Positions 23,701 through 35,700 of a DNA stretch of 64,000 bases are shown in pieces. Position 1 is the stretch's first letter; every line of letters starts with the position of its first letter. Below the pieces are notes generated by a model. The model was not told the origin of the DNA and ran no database searches. It saw nothing but the letters and a program-made list of their open reading frames with translations. Made by a program: the position numbers and the translations under genes. This stretch comes from Membranipora membranacea (Eukaryota > Bryozoa > Gymnolaemata > Cheilostomatida > Membraniporidae), in assembly GCA_914767715.1 (NCBI GenBank), contig OU612067.1, forward strand, positions 12,155,001 to 12,219,000, given 5' to 3'.

Positions 23701-26700
23701 CTCCTAAATTTGACCTGCAGTGGAGCACACCTAGTTAGTAGCACCGCAATGGGCCGGAGGAAAAGGTTATGAGTTATAGGCCTAACTCATTCTAGAAATA
23801 AACCTATTGATTTATATCATAAGCAGGTGTGCAAAATAACCAGATTTGTTTGGAATGTGTTGGAATAACATGGGCATAGGCTTAGTGCAAGGAAGACAAA
23901 GCTGATAAAAATTACACTACCCACTGTCAGTGGATGAAGCACAACTTGAGTTTTAGTGATGAGTTAATATGTCCACAATTTTTTATCAAAGGCTGCGCCG
24001 GCACCCAGTCATGGTCGTAGTAAGGCAAAAAGTCTCAACGGTACTTTTTTATATACTGCTCATTACCAATAACATTAATTTTGCAAATGCTTGCAATAGT
24101 TTTTAATCAAGCAATGGAACCTATAAATTTCCTAGCTATCTCTGCGCATGTCCTTGGTGTCAAGGGTAAGCGGTGCCAAACCTGATGATTTAGAAATAAA
24201 ATGAACATTATGTGCTGGCAGCCCACCAGACAGCACTACCGAAGACTATAAATAGACTAAAAATTCATCTAATAATTTATATATATATACATTATTATGT
24301 ACATTGTACCTTTATTGACATAAGAGTGCTGCTTATAAAAGTACAGGAATATAGACGAGTAGGTGTTGGACAGGCCAGTACAGAAATTTAAGACATAATT
24401 TTTGATTATGGAACGGTAATAAGAGTATGAAAATAAATGCTACATGATGTATGAGACCTATGACCTGACTTCTATTTTAAAAGATGAACAGGAAGTCAGT
24501 ACTACTAATAACTAATCTACAGTTTAATCCACACAAGCACACAGCATGATATAATGATTGAAGTAAGAAAGCTAAATGTATAGTATCGAATCAGGGAAAA
24601 AACATACATCGGATTTAATTAGATTAATTAATTCCAGTGTATGTTTATGACTCGATACCACCCGAATCTTAGTTTCTCCAAAGTAATGTAACCGTTTATC
24701 CAGCCAGTGCCGTAGCCCTGCAAAATTTCTCGCAATTCTATCGCCACTCCACTGCCTCTTCCACAATGTTGCATGATCGTTCTAACACCGATCACTGGGT
24801 TTAGTTCCAACTTCAGCGCTCTCTCATCCATTAGATTGAAATATACCTGTGGGCATGACTTACGGGATTCATACACACACACAGGAAATTGAGTTCCAAA
24901 GACGGTCTTTATATTGAGGAAATCATATATGCTGCCTCTGGCAGCATACCGGAATATGCGCTCAATATCAGCACTTTTCAAGTCGGAAAACTTGCAACGA
25001 GGCTTCCGGCGCATGTTGAGGGCTAAATCACGCCACAGCCGACACACACTTCGTATCCTTGTCAGACTTCTGAGATCGACGGAACATAACTGAAGTAGGA
25101 GGATAATCACTAGTAGAGGCAGTTCATTGATATGAAGTGGAGATCTATAAAATATTAGACAGAAAAGATGAATCACACTTTCATATCGTAATCAGATCGG
25201 TATAAATCTCCCTCCCAGTGAAATGCATTCTTATAACCCTAATCACAATGATGAAGTAGCCCTACATACACACAAAACATATCACTTCCTACCATATATC
25301 TTCTTATTTCCCTGATGGTAATTTTAAAAGTAGCAATATAACATCAAGTGGATTCGGTATAGATATTGTAAATGAATAGTGCCATTTACGTACCGTTCCT
25401 CAGCTGACTCCTTCGATGATGGAGTTTCCTTATCACTGTCAGTGGTCTTTGGCAGACCGGTTGCTTTTCGCTTCACTTCTACAGTGCTGGTACTGCAATG
25501 GTAGAAATCAAAATACATGTTATCAAGAACGTAATGCATCTTTGCCCTTGATCAAGAAACAGGTATCGACAATATATAGGCAATGACGGTCAGAATAAAT
25601 AGTCTTTACTTTGCTCTTTGTCTTTGATAAGTATGTCTTCAGGGGCCGCGCAGCTTACCATATTTTCAAGCTCCTGTACCGAGCTTGATGAATTTATTCA
25701 CTGTTATTCTGACTTGGCAAGGAAAACCTACCAAGATTTTGAACCTGAAAGCTGGAAGCGACAATAGGAGTTATCCTTCCATGTATTTAGGCCTTACCTG
25801 ATATGAAATGCTGAATTCTGTGCTTTAATGCGGCTGCTGTTAGACTCGATAATTGTATGATTGATGGGAATGTCTGTTGCTTCTGATGTACTGGCGCTAC
25901 AACCATTCAAAGAAAAAGAAAATTTAATCATCGGTTCTATCACTGCCCCGGTTTACACAGTCTTAATTTTGCAACATATTCATATAGGTGATTGAAGTTA
26001 TTTGTAAACCAGGAAGCATCTCTAGTTTGTCTCCTGTCCACTACTCATTGTATCACATGCCATTTATACTGTATAATTGAGTCATCGTGGCTTGCACAAA
26101 ATAAGTTTTACTATGTTTGGGTTTGAACATTAATGATCATGCGATTAGAATGAATCAATGGAAACAAAATTAAATACCTGGTTGTAGGGGAGGGTCTTGT
26201 GGAATCTGTCGTAATCTGCCTTGAACTCTCAACGATTTGATGTATGTCCCTCATGTCATTCCTAAGGACTACATAATGGGTACCTCTCGTCTCGTCTTGA
26301 TGGCCAAGTACAATCGTGGGCAGCGCTCTATTAAATGCTCTGCTTCCACTTGGTGTTAGTATTGTTGATCCATGTTGAATAGTAGAATCAATGAGTATCT
26401 GCACATTGAAGATTTCTGCAGCTACCTGGAGCGTTAGATGGTCGCCAAATTCCGCATTTTGGCTCATCCGTGTGATGTATTCGTTTTCATCCTCCCCAAT
26501 TGCTTCAGTCCACAACACGCTGTTTTGGATTCCGACATACCTGTTTCTCATGAGATATTCAATAACCTCACTTCTGAGTGTGTCCGCCGAACGGTATATT
26601 CCTAACTGTTGAATAGCGTACGCTATGGCCGCAAATTGACAGTTCCCATCCGGTGCTGGGTTGAAAATGGTCGGCGAGGCAAAGAGTTGAGAGCTGTTGC

Positions 26701-29700
26701 TTATCAGCACGTCCAATCTGGTTTGCTGCATTCGTTTCTTTTGGAGACTAAGTGTACTGCCAGTCAGGTCCCTGACTGAAATCCACTTTGTTTTGGCATT
26801 GTTATTTAAGTGATATTTTACTTTATACATGTACAGTTTTTCATTTCTCTGGATTACATTTCCCATCACAACCTTTGCCTTGGATATTCTTTTGTTGCCT
26901 GTCCTTAGCCGTATCAGGACTCTGTCATTTATTTCATATGTCGGTGTTTTTAATGACTTGATTGAGCGTCTTATAACTCTCTCATTTTCCTTTCCACTGG
27001 CTATTCTTGCCTCACTTCCAATTCTCTCAGTTGTGTTCTCGGATGTTGTGAGGAACTTCTCCCGTCCGTAATACACATTTAGTGGACTCCACCAGGCTAG
27101 TTCTCCTCGTGGCATATCGTTCAACTGGAGTTCATATGTAGGAAGCTCATTTACCCAGTTTGTACCATTGGGATTCGAGATGAGGTCGTACTGCATTTTG
27201 TACTTCAACGTACGGTGGGACCTCTCTACTTTCCCCTGCGACTCTGGGTGATATGGGCTGCTGAATATTTGTCGAATGTCTCTTGCCTTCAGCAGTCTGG
27301 ACACATCCTGCTTAAATTCTGTACCTTGGTCATTCTGGACTATCTTTGGGTTACCAAACGTGTCAAATATCGCCTTCAGCTCCTTTGCCACATTTTTTGA
27401 AGATTTTCTGGTCAACGGTCTCAGCCAGGTGTATCTAGAGAAGACATCGAGCACAGTCAGAATATATCGATATTCTTTACCATTATGATACGCCGGGTTG
27501 TTACGAAAGTCAACTAAGTCAATTTGTACTCGCCACATGACGGTCCTACAGCATATCAGTGTAATGGGAGCCTTGTTGCTGAACCTAGCAGACAGTCTTT
27601 GCCGGGTGGTTGAGTGTTGTAATGCAGATGCAATAGTTGCCTCAGAGAATCCTATGTATGTGCCTTTCATTTTTGACTGCAAACGTCGTGGTCCAAGACC
27701 CTTCTCAATATCAAAGTGTTTAGCAATCACCGGTGCCTTCTCGGATTGTCGTATCACTCGTAATCCATCTGCAAAAAATCAGTAAAATATGGCATTACAG
27801 TCTGAGACATATTGACAATGTAGTATGCAGATGCTTTGTGTTGTGTGATTAAACACCTAGGGACTCCAATCAAAGTCATGGAGATATGTTCTTGTTCAAA
27901 TTCACACCAAATTTCATACACCTGGAGTTGTCTTCTATGTATTTTGATATCAATTGACTCCAACAAAAAGGGCGGACAACTCCAATATTCCACACAAACT
28001 ACATTAGCTACTGCTATTGATATGAATGCAGTATGAATGAGTAAAGTCATAGTGTATGCACCAAGGTTATTTCAATTAAGTTTCATTGCCATCTTCTTGT
28101 TTCATGAATGAGGATGTGGAGACAAGAAAATTCATCACAATTGATCGTACTTCAGCGTAATAGCCAATTAACACTAGGGGTGGAATGAGACAGTTTTTGA
28201 AAGTCAAAACAAGATGAGAAGGGACAGCATGAAGTAAGGACAAAGTAGGAACAATTCTATCATTTTCTTCCCGCTTCGAAAATAAGAATGGGGAACTTAG
28301 TTTTGTGTCAACGAGACTGCGTCACCCCGCCTCGAAACCCATCTCGAAACGGAGGGGCCTCTCAATCCTAATGAAGACAATTAATAGTCATGCGTTACCA
28401 AAAATAAACATTACCCGGAGAGACAGGTAATTCGAAAATGCTGTGCTACAAATTGGGCTGTGTGTAATGAAATATTCAATGAGTACATTGTGAATTAGGC
28501 TCTGTTTACCAAGGAGAAGAATCTGTTCTGAGTCTTTGATTGCCACGCTCCAACGTCCCCTGTAACGCCAGTGATGAACGTATGCAGAACGCTCCAATTT
28601 ACTGCGGTCCTTGACTGCGGATTTAAAGTTTCCACTCTCTATTTTCATAATCACATCATATATGCCATCATTCATCACAGTAGGCTTTCTCTTTCCTCTA
28701 GCATACACACTGTCGCAGCATATGAATATCGAAAAAACGAGTAGTAACATCACTCTGAAAAAGAATAAACAAATTTCATTGATGACAAGTCAAGTTATAG
28801 GTTTCATCAATGACTTAGATCATTGGTTTCATGTATAATACTATTATTTGTAGCCGAACCGCTTAACATCCGAAACCTGGTAACTATTGTCAGTTCCTTG
28901 CCAGGATTGATGATGGAATGCCAATGACAGGCAGTAACTTTAAAATGCTTGTAGAAACAATGAGATGTAAATGAGATGTAAATGAGATAGTGATTGTTTT
29001 TGCTCACCTGAGGAGTGAAGTTGACATCTTGGTCGCTGCAATGAAGAGCAATAACTGATGAAAAATTCTACTTTCTTTTACACTGTGATATATTGGGGTA
29101 ATAATGTCCAGCTGTGTCTGTTTATTTTTGACTTCAAGCTTTTGTTCAAGTTATGAAACATTATGATTGATATTTTGTGCATAAAAAGAGAAGTAAAATT
29201 AACACGTATTTATTAATTGGTTGAATGTACAGTAGAATTAGAACGATCAAAGTCAACTGTGACTATCCTATGCTACAACGTTTTTCACACATAAGCTTGT
29301 ATATCTCTTTCATTACAACTATTTGAAACTCTCTCCGTAAAAATAGTTCACATGATTGTCCGAGTTTATGTAAATCCTAGCCACCCTAAATGACGGCTCC
29401 AAAAAATAATAAGGTGGGAAGCATCAGTAATATCATAATTTGACCATCGTGAATCTTGATGTGCTCTGGCTGGCTTAATCAATACCATGACTCTTCATAC
29501 TAGACATATAAAGTTTGGTAATACTGTAGAGTACAATGAGATTAATTGTTAATACCCATATAAAATTTGTTAGAGATGATCTCTCTAAGTGGAAGCTTCT
29601 TATCAGTTTCAAAGTTTATAATTAAGTTGTCTCCCCTACACAACTCAATGCCTTTGCATGGATTTTCATAGGATTTACATTTAAAACCCTATTATGACAA

Positions 29701-32700
29701 TTCGGAGTGTAAAAAAACACCTACAGGCGCACATTACACATTAATAGCGCTGTCAGATGATCTGACCTCTCTATTCTCCAATACAATTGCCGGCAAGTAA
29801 AATTATTACATTTGAGGAAAGGGATTATTACACTTGTAGGTGATTTATTTTTTATTACATTTGAGGGAAGAGATTATTACAATTGTGGGTGAAGCATTTT
29901 ATTACACTTGAGGGAAGAAGTTATTACACTTGTGGGTGGTTATTACATTTGAGGGAAGAAATTATTACATTTGTGGGTGTTATTACAAGTTTTGAAAATT
30001 ATTACACTTGTGGGTGTAACAATGCCCCATATATCATTACCCAACCAGCAACATTATTGTATAATTAACCCTGCCTGCCAAATAAACTACATTCATTATT
30101 GCTAATGTATTGTTATAGTATAATCCTTTACAGTTCTAGCCCAGTTCTAGTCAATATTATATAATTGGATTGACATTGTATTCAATGAGTTTGTATTTAG
30201 ATGACCAGGGAAGTTAGCTGCTACAATGAAAGCATTCCATTCGAATTGTCCTCCTCACAATTTTTGTAAGCACAACTCTTAGTATTGAGTATGATGAGCC
30301 CACAAAATACCTATGTTCAACTCTTCTGTGTTGTACTGTAGGCCTACCCTAAGCTATATCTTGTGCAATCTGAGAATGTAGGCAGCAACTGCATAAATAG
30401 AATACATCAGCTAAATTATGCTAGCAGAATGATCACAAAACTTTGCTACTAATAAAAAAGTACAACATCGCTCACCAGTTGAGCGAGGATCGACTTTGTA
30501 TTAATCGCCCTACATGCCTAAGTGGAGAAAAGTGATATGCGAATGAGGCCATATTCTCCACAGAACTAACGAAAATATGCTGACTGATGCTAGAAACAGT
30601 GGTGTATATTAGCACTCATATTAGCTCAGTGTGTAGAGCGTCTGCCTAATAATCACTGTTAATAAGATTGTTGTGGGTTCGAATCCCTTCGGTGTCAGCT
30701 TTTTTTCAAATGGGTGCTTTATAACTGGAGCATTTTTGAAATATTGAAATACCTCTCTGCTTGCACTATTTTGCTACCGATATGCAAAAATTTCACTCAC
30801 TGACTTTTTAGAGATGAGCATAATGATCGGGCACAGCCCGATCCACACGCCGTAGGCGTGGCGGGGAGGGTGTGGGAGGGGCGCTTAAGCGCCCCTCCCA
30901 CACCCTCCCCGCCACGGCGTGTGGATCGGGCGTGTGGATCGGGCTGTGCCCGATCATTATGCTCATCTCTAAAAAGTCAGTGAGTGAAATTTTTTAGAAT
31001 ATACGCCCCTGGCTAGAAAACATACTTGGTGTCAAAGCATGCAGTATTAATACTGATTATTGGCATAGTCTTAATCTACGCTCCTTGGGATTTTTGAGAT
31101 TGAATGGCTCTGAGCAAGGATTTAGCTCTGAATGCTATGGTATGTGGGTAAAATGAGGCAAAGGTAAATCTATTGTAAACCTGATATACATTCATTACCT
31201 GTCTACAAAGGAGCTCTTGATGTTAAACTTTATCATTCCCAGCCATCTCAGTTATATGGTGTACAGGAAGCAATTGTGGCATTTTTCTCTCTCACTCTTG
31301 GATGGTAGTTCCCTAGCAGGTGTTGGCACTAGTACAGATAGTATTTAAATGTTAGGCTAGTGACAAGACAACAACGTTTACAGTAATACATTTTAAGCTG
31401 TCAGCTTGTGTGCCACAAGCAGGGAGGTTAGCCTTTAACAGGCATAATGACTTAATTACCTCAATATTCCTTATCAAAACTTTTAATTATCGAATTAATT
31501 GTCGCTGGTAGTTAATCCTACACACACATTCCATTGCACTTGTAACAAGTCATCATGACACACTTGTGGAATTAAAGAGACAGGATGTCATCGTAAGCTG
31601 ACCTAACTTCCTGTCTTTTGCCGCTGATAATGAATGCGGTGAGTTTTTAATTTTGCGAATGTACATGTTTACAATGATGGTTGTTTTGGTGAAAGTACAA
31701 TCATGATCATTCTTTGACAGAAGAGTGAGGGGGCGGGAAGTTTTAACCTTTTATGAAAAATACTAGATGGTTGACCAAATTCTATTTGTATATTTTCATC
31801 AAATTATTTCACCAAACTCTGCTTCCAAGCTCATCATAGTACAGAGTAACTATGCCAAAAATGAGATTGCTTTGCAAAAAAATCTCTTGTGCCCTTATTA
31901 TCCGGTGTTTCATTGATTTTCCTCTGCTACTTGGTCAACTACAAGAGCTGAGCCCGATACAACATACAGTGGTTGTATCTGGCTCAGCTCTTGATAATCT
32001 GCTGCTAGCTCATTACGATAATCTGTGTGTTTACCCAAAGGGTTAACCATTTTTAAATCTACTGGTACCTTTTAAGTTCTGTGCAGGTTGCCTATGAATG
32101 CCAATGTCAACAAAATTAACATTCTGACTGGCTTATCTTGATTATGACTTCAGATACAACATACAGTGGTGCGCGTACCACTGCACAACACACAGGTCTT
32201 CAGCTAGAAACCATGAGTCAAACGCTGTTTCGAGGCCTTCTCTAGTACAACCTCCTCATGGCCGGCCCCAGCAGCATGAAGCCACCCCTGTGTGTTGCTG
32301 AGCATCTCAATCAATCTCATCGATCCCTCAGTGCATTTTGTCAGTTTCGGTGGTTTGACATAATTGGTGTGTTTACGCTGTTGCGCAACCAGGGAGGCTG
32401 CCAACTCTTCATTGTTTCAGTGCAACAATGTTCGCCCCATCACTCTCATGCTTATACTCTAAGCCAAACCAGTGCAGGGAGGTTTGCTTTCCATCAACTC
32501 ATCGGCGCAAAGTCGCTATCGTCAAGGCACCCGCCCCTCGTGCCACTTGTTCACTACTCAAATTCACCACATTGAGCATAGTACAACTCATACACAAGTC
32601 AGAGAGATGACTTGTTTGCGCTACAGCCAGTGGGCTGACTGTGATTTCCTGTCTCGCTCTGCCTGCCTTTTATGCGAGGGCCAAGCTTTTAATCCTATGT

Positions 32701-35700
32701 TTGTAAAACCTTAGATCTAACTCAGACTCACTTTGATTTTCACTCTGCAGAGATTAAACTACTTTAATTTGAGTATTAAAGGCATAATCTTGCTTAGCCT
32801 TCTACCCCAAGCAATTTGCTTATCATCACTTAATCCCCTCATTCTAATCCTTACAAGGATTATAACAAAAGGAATTAAATGCTGGCCAACTCCACAAAAC
32901 AAAGTGAGTGTGTTAAACCCCAGCTTACAAGTAATAGGATTACTTAGCTTTTGTCTTCACACAGTGCTGTTGCCATATCCATGCAGATGCGCTTTCTGCC
33001 TCATGTACTATGCTTTTTGTGGCTTGTTTGAGTGCTCTTCCTGAGCAACTTGGATAAACAACTTCCTAAACAACTTGGATAACAACAATACATCCAATTA
33101 TGCTTGAACTCAGCTGCTTGGCTAAGATGTTGATGTCAAGTAAAAGGTAAACAATTGGCAAATAGACACTGAGAATCTTGTTCAATTCAATAAGCTAATC
33201 CCATTGAAAGTGATCAGGCAGATTGAACTGTACATTGTAGCCATTGAATGCATGCATTGAAAAGTTTGGTATGTTGAAAGTTCTTTCAACCTAAAGGTTT
33301 ATCAATGAATATCAAGACTGATTTCACCAACCTACTCCAGATTAATACAATTTTCAACTAAAAAGGTTTAATTTTTTTAGCATTTAATTTCAAATCAATT
33401 GCATGTAATTGAGTGATATTGCTAGTATCGGGCAAAACAACATCGATGCATCAGTTCCATGTGGTCTACCAAATACATTTCCTAGAAGTTTCGACCATTA
33501 CGACAGGATTTCCACAATGCAGCTATAGTCTGGAGTTCCAATCAAGGAGAACTTTTACTCCTTGTTCCAATCATTTCAACAAATTCCTGCCAAAGGAATA
33601 CCCACACTGATATTTATTCTGTTATATATGAGACCGGTAGCTTAGACGGGCGGCTGGGTTGCCAGATAAGGGGCTTGTAGGGCCATTACATCAGTTAAGA
33701 TTTAGAGCGATAAATAATTGCCTGGACAGTCTTGTAGCAGATAATCTTTCAAAGCTATCAGCTTAATATTATCGCCTGCATTTATATATTTAGAATTTAC
33801 AGTGACCATCAGACATTCCGTACAAACGAGTTCTATTGTGTCATTGAACTATAGGTCTGTTTGGTCAAGAAGTAACAGGGGAAGCTGTTACTCCTTGGTT
33901 TGATTTACCCTTGCTTCTCTCTACCCACATTCCATAAAATTCAGAGCTTGCGCTCCATGCCCAGAACATCTTCATCCAACAAACAGCTAATGAAAGCCAT
34001 CCACGCTAAAAAATCCCAAGGAGCGTAGATTAACCCTTAGTGTGTCATCTATATAATCCCTCTGGTTAGCTATTCTTGTTGAAATTCCTAAAAATGATAA
34101 GGGGTTGTAAAAATTGATATATCTTAAAATCTAGAGGGTGTAGAAGGAAAGTTTAAATAAACTTCTTCTAAACAAGATTCCTGATCTATCTATATAACTT
34201 TTAACCACCCAGCAATAACTGAAATGATTGATGAGGTGTTGAAACACACAAAAAAGTGTACAACTATACTTATTTTGTATATATCTGAACACAAATACTC
34301 TCACACCGGTCTTACAGAATCATAATTTGTACCACTGGACAGGGAATTTTGTTTAGATGAGAAATAAAAAAATAACTAACTCTTTACGAGCAATGATACT
34401 ACCATGGTGATGATTATAGCAAGGAGGGTTCAATATTAGCAAATTTTATGCAAGCAGTGCCATCGTACTATAATCCTCTATCAATTGGTAAGCTGCTTTG
34501 TACTAGTTTCTAAAAATTATTAAACTGCCTTGTACTAACTACTAACCAGGATAGTAGTCTTGGACCTCACTAACCAAAAAATGTGTACTAGCAGCACCGA
34601 TTCCCACCTAACTGCAACCCTCTATGAGCCATAAGAAGCTTAACACAGGGATAAACCGACTTGTAAATTTGCCTGCCATTGCTAAACACAATGCCTGAGA
34701 AACCATTCTGTGATCAATGAAGAGGGAGTTCATTGCTGTGATCAAACCTCAATATGTATGTGTGCGCTATACAAATGACACTTCTTGTTTCGGACATACA
34801 GAGGTAGACCGACCCTCTCACCAACCTCAACCGGACTCACCCACACAGTTCAGTGACAACCGACAACCAAATGTATCATGTAATGATATATGACAAGATG
34901 TAAGATCAGTGCATCAACATGAACCTAGTGCTCAGCCTATTTGTCGAGTGATGAACCTTTTGATCATGTTTTGGAAATGAATTGAAAGCTGTTTATTTTA
35001 AAAAACAAGTCGTACTCATTGTACTCTTAAATATAACTGATATACATGTTAATCCACAGTAGGAATACCTGCATTGAACTAAAGTTCACTGATACCTGAA
35101 TAGGATGCAAAGCATTGGAATGAAAAATTATGAATAATCGACGAGGTGAGAACAATAAACAGTCCACAAAAAAAAATTGAATCAGAAGAAAATACTAAAA
35201 AGTTTAGATGTTATTCTTGCATATGTTAACCCACAAAACATTGGCATTCACAATCAACAACCCTAGAAGGCCTCCTGCGATTGTCAACAGGATTATAAAA
35301 TACCATTAGGCGCAAGAAATGCCCTAAAGTCAATTGATATATCAATACAAATGTGAACACTGAACAGCTTGAAACTTTGATAAAATGAGAGCATGTGCCC
35401 ATCCCTATCAATTATCATATGGGGAAAGTTTATGTGGCGCTACTTTTTGATCTATCGATTCAACAGTGTGCAGTGACAACATAGTGCTGCGCAGATATAA
35501 GAGTGTGACTTTTGTGACAGTTCACTATCGGAGGAGGTGCTTATCGTGCATATTTGATGTGTCATGACTGGTGTCCGCTCTATACCACCATAAGTCTCAA
35601 TTATAGTCTGAAAAGTAGAAAAATGTATATCAATCACCGTGTCATACTTTCAGAGCGATTGTGGCTAAATTAGGGGGAGGGTGTCAACGTGTCGCTGGCT

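Larger units (their letters stand above)
23188..30021 (-). mobile_element. Complete Ginger-type DNA transposon, 6,834 bp
   Basis: The ends read TGTTACACCCACAAGTG and its exact complement, matching the TGTNR tip known for Ginger elements. A 5-bp direct duplication, ATGCC, lies at 23183-23187 and 30022-30026. The terminal inverted repeats extend for roughly 430-450 bp (about 23188-23630 and 29580-30021) with small differences. Their outer 260 bp is an array of CCCACAAGTGTAATAA and CCCTCAAATGTAATAA units. The element encodes one spliced protein on the minus strand (24628-29027). The intact duplication and similar ends indicate a fairly recent insertion. Confidence 0.88.

Noticed and set aside
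26391-27785. Several plus-strand ORFs
   Set aside because: All are antisense to the integrase-OTU exon, which has catalytic motifs and splice support.
23188-30021. An LTR retrotransposon, because the integrase is gypsy-like
   Set aside because: The ends are inverted, not direct, repeats and there is no reverse transcriptase, protease or gag; this fits Ginger.
30615-30699. A functional tRNA gene
   Set aside because: A and B boxes are present, but the acceptor stem does not pair and the central insert is too long.
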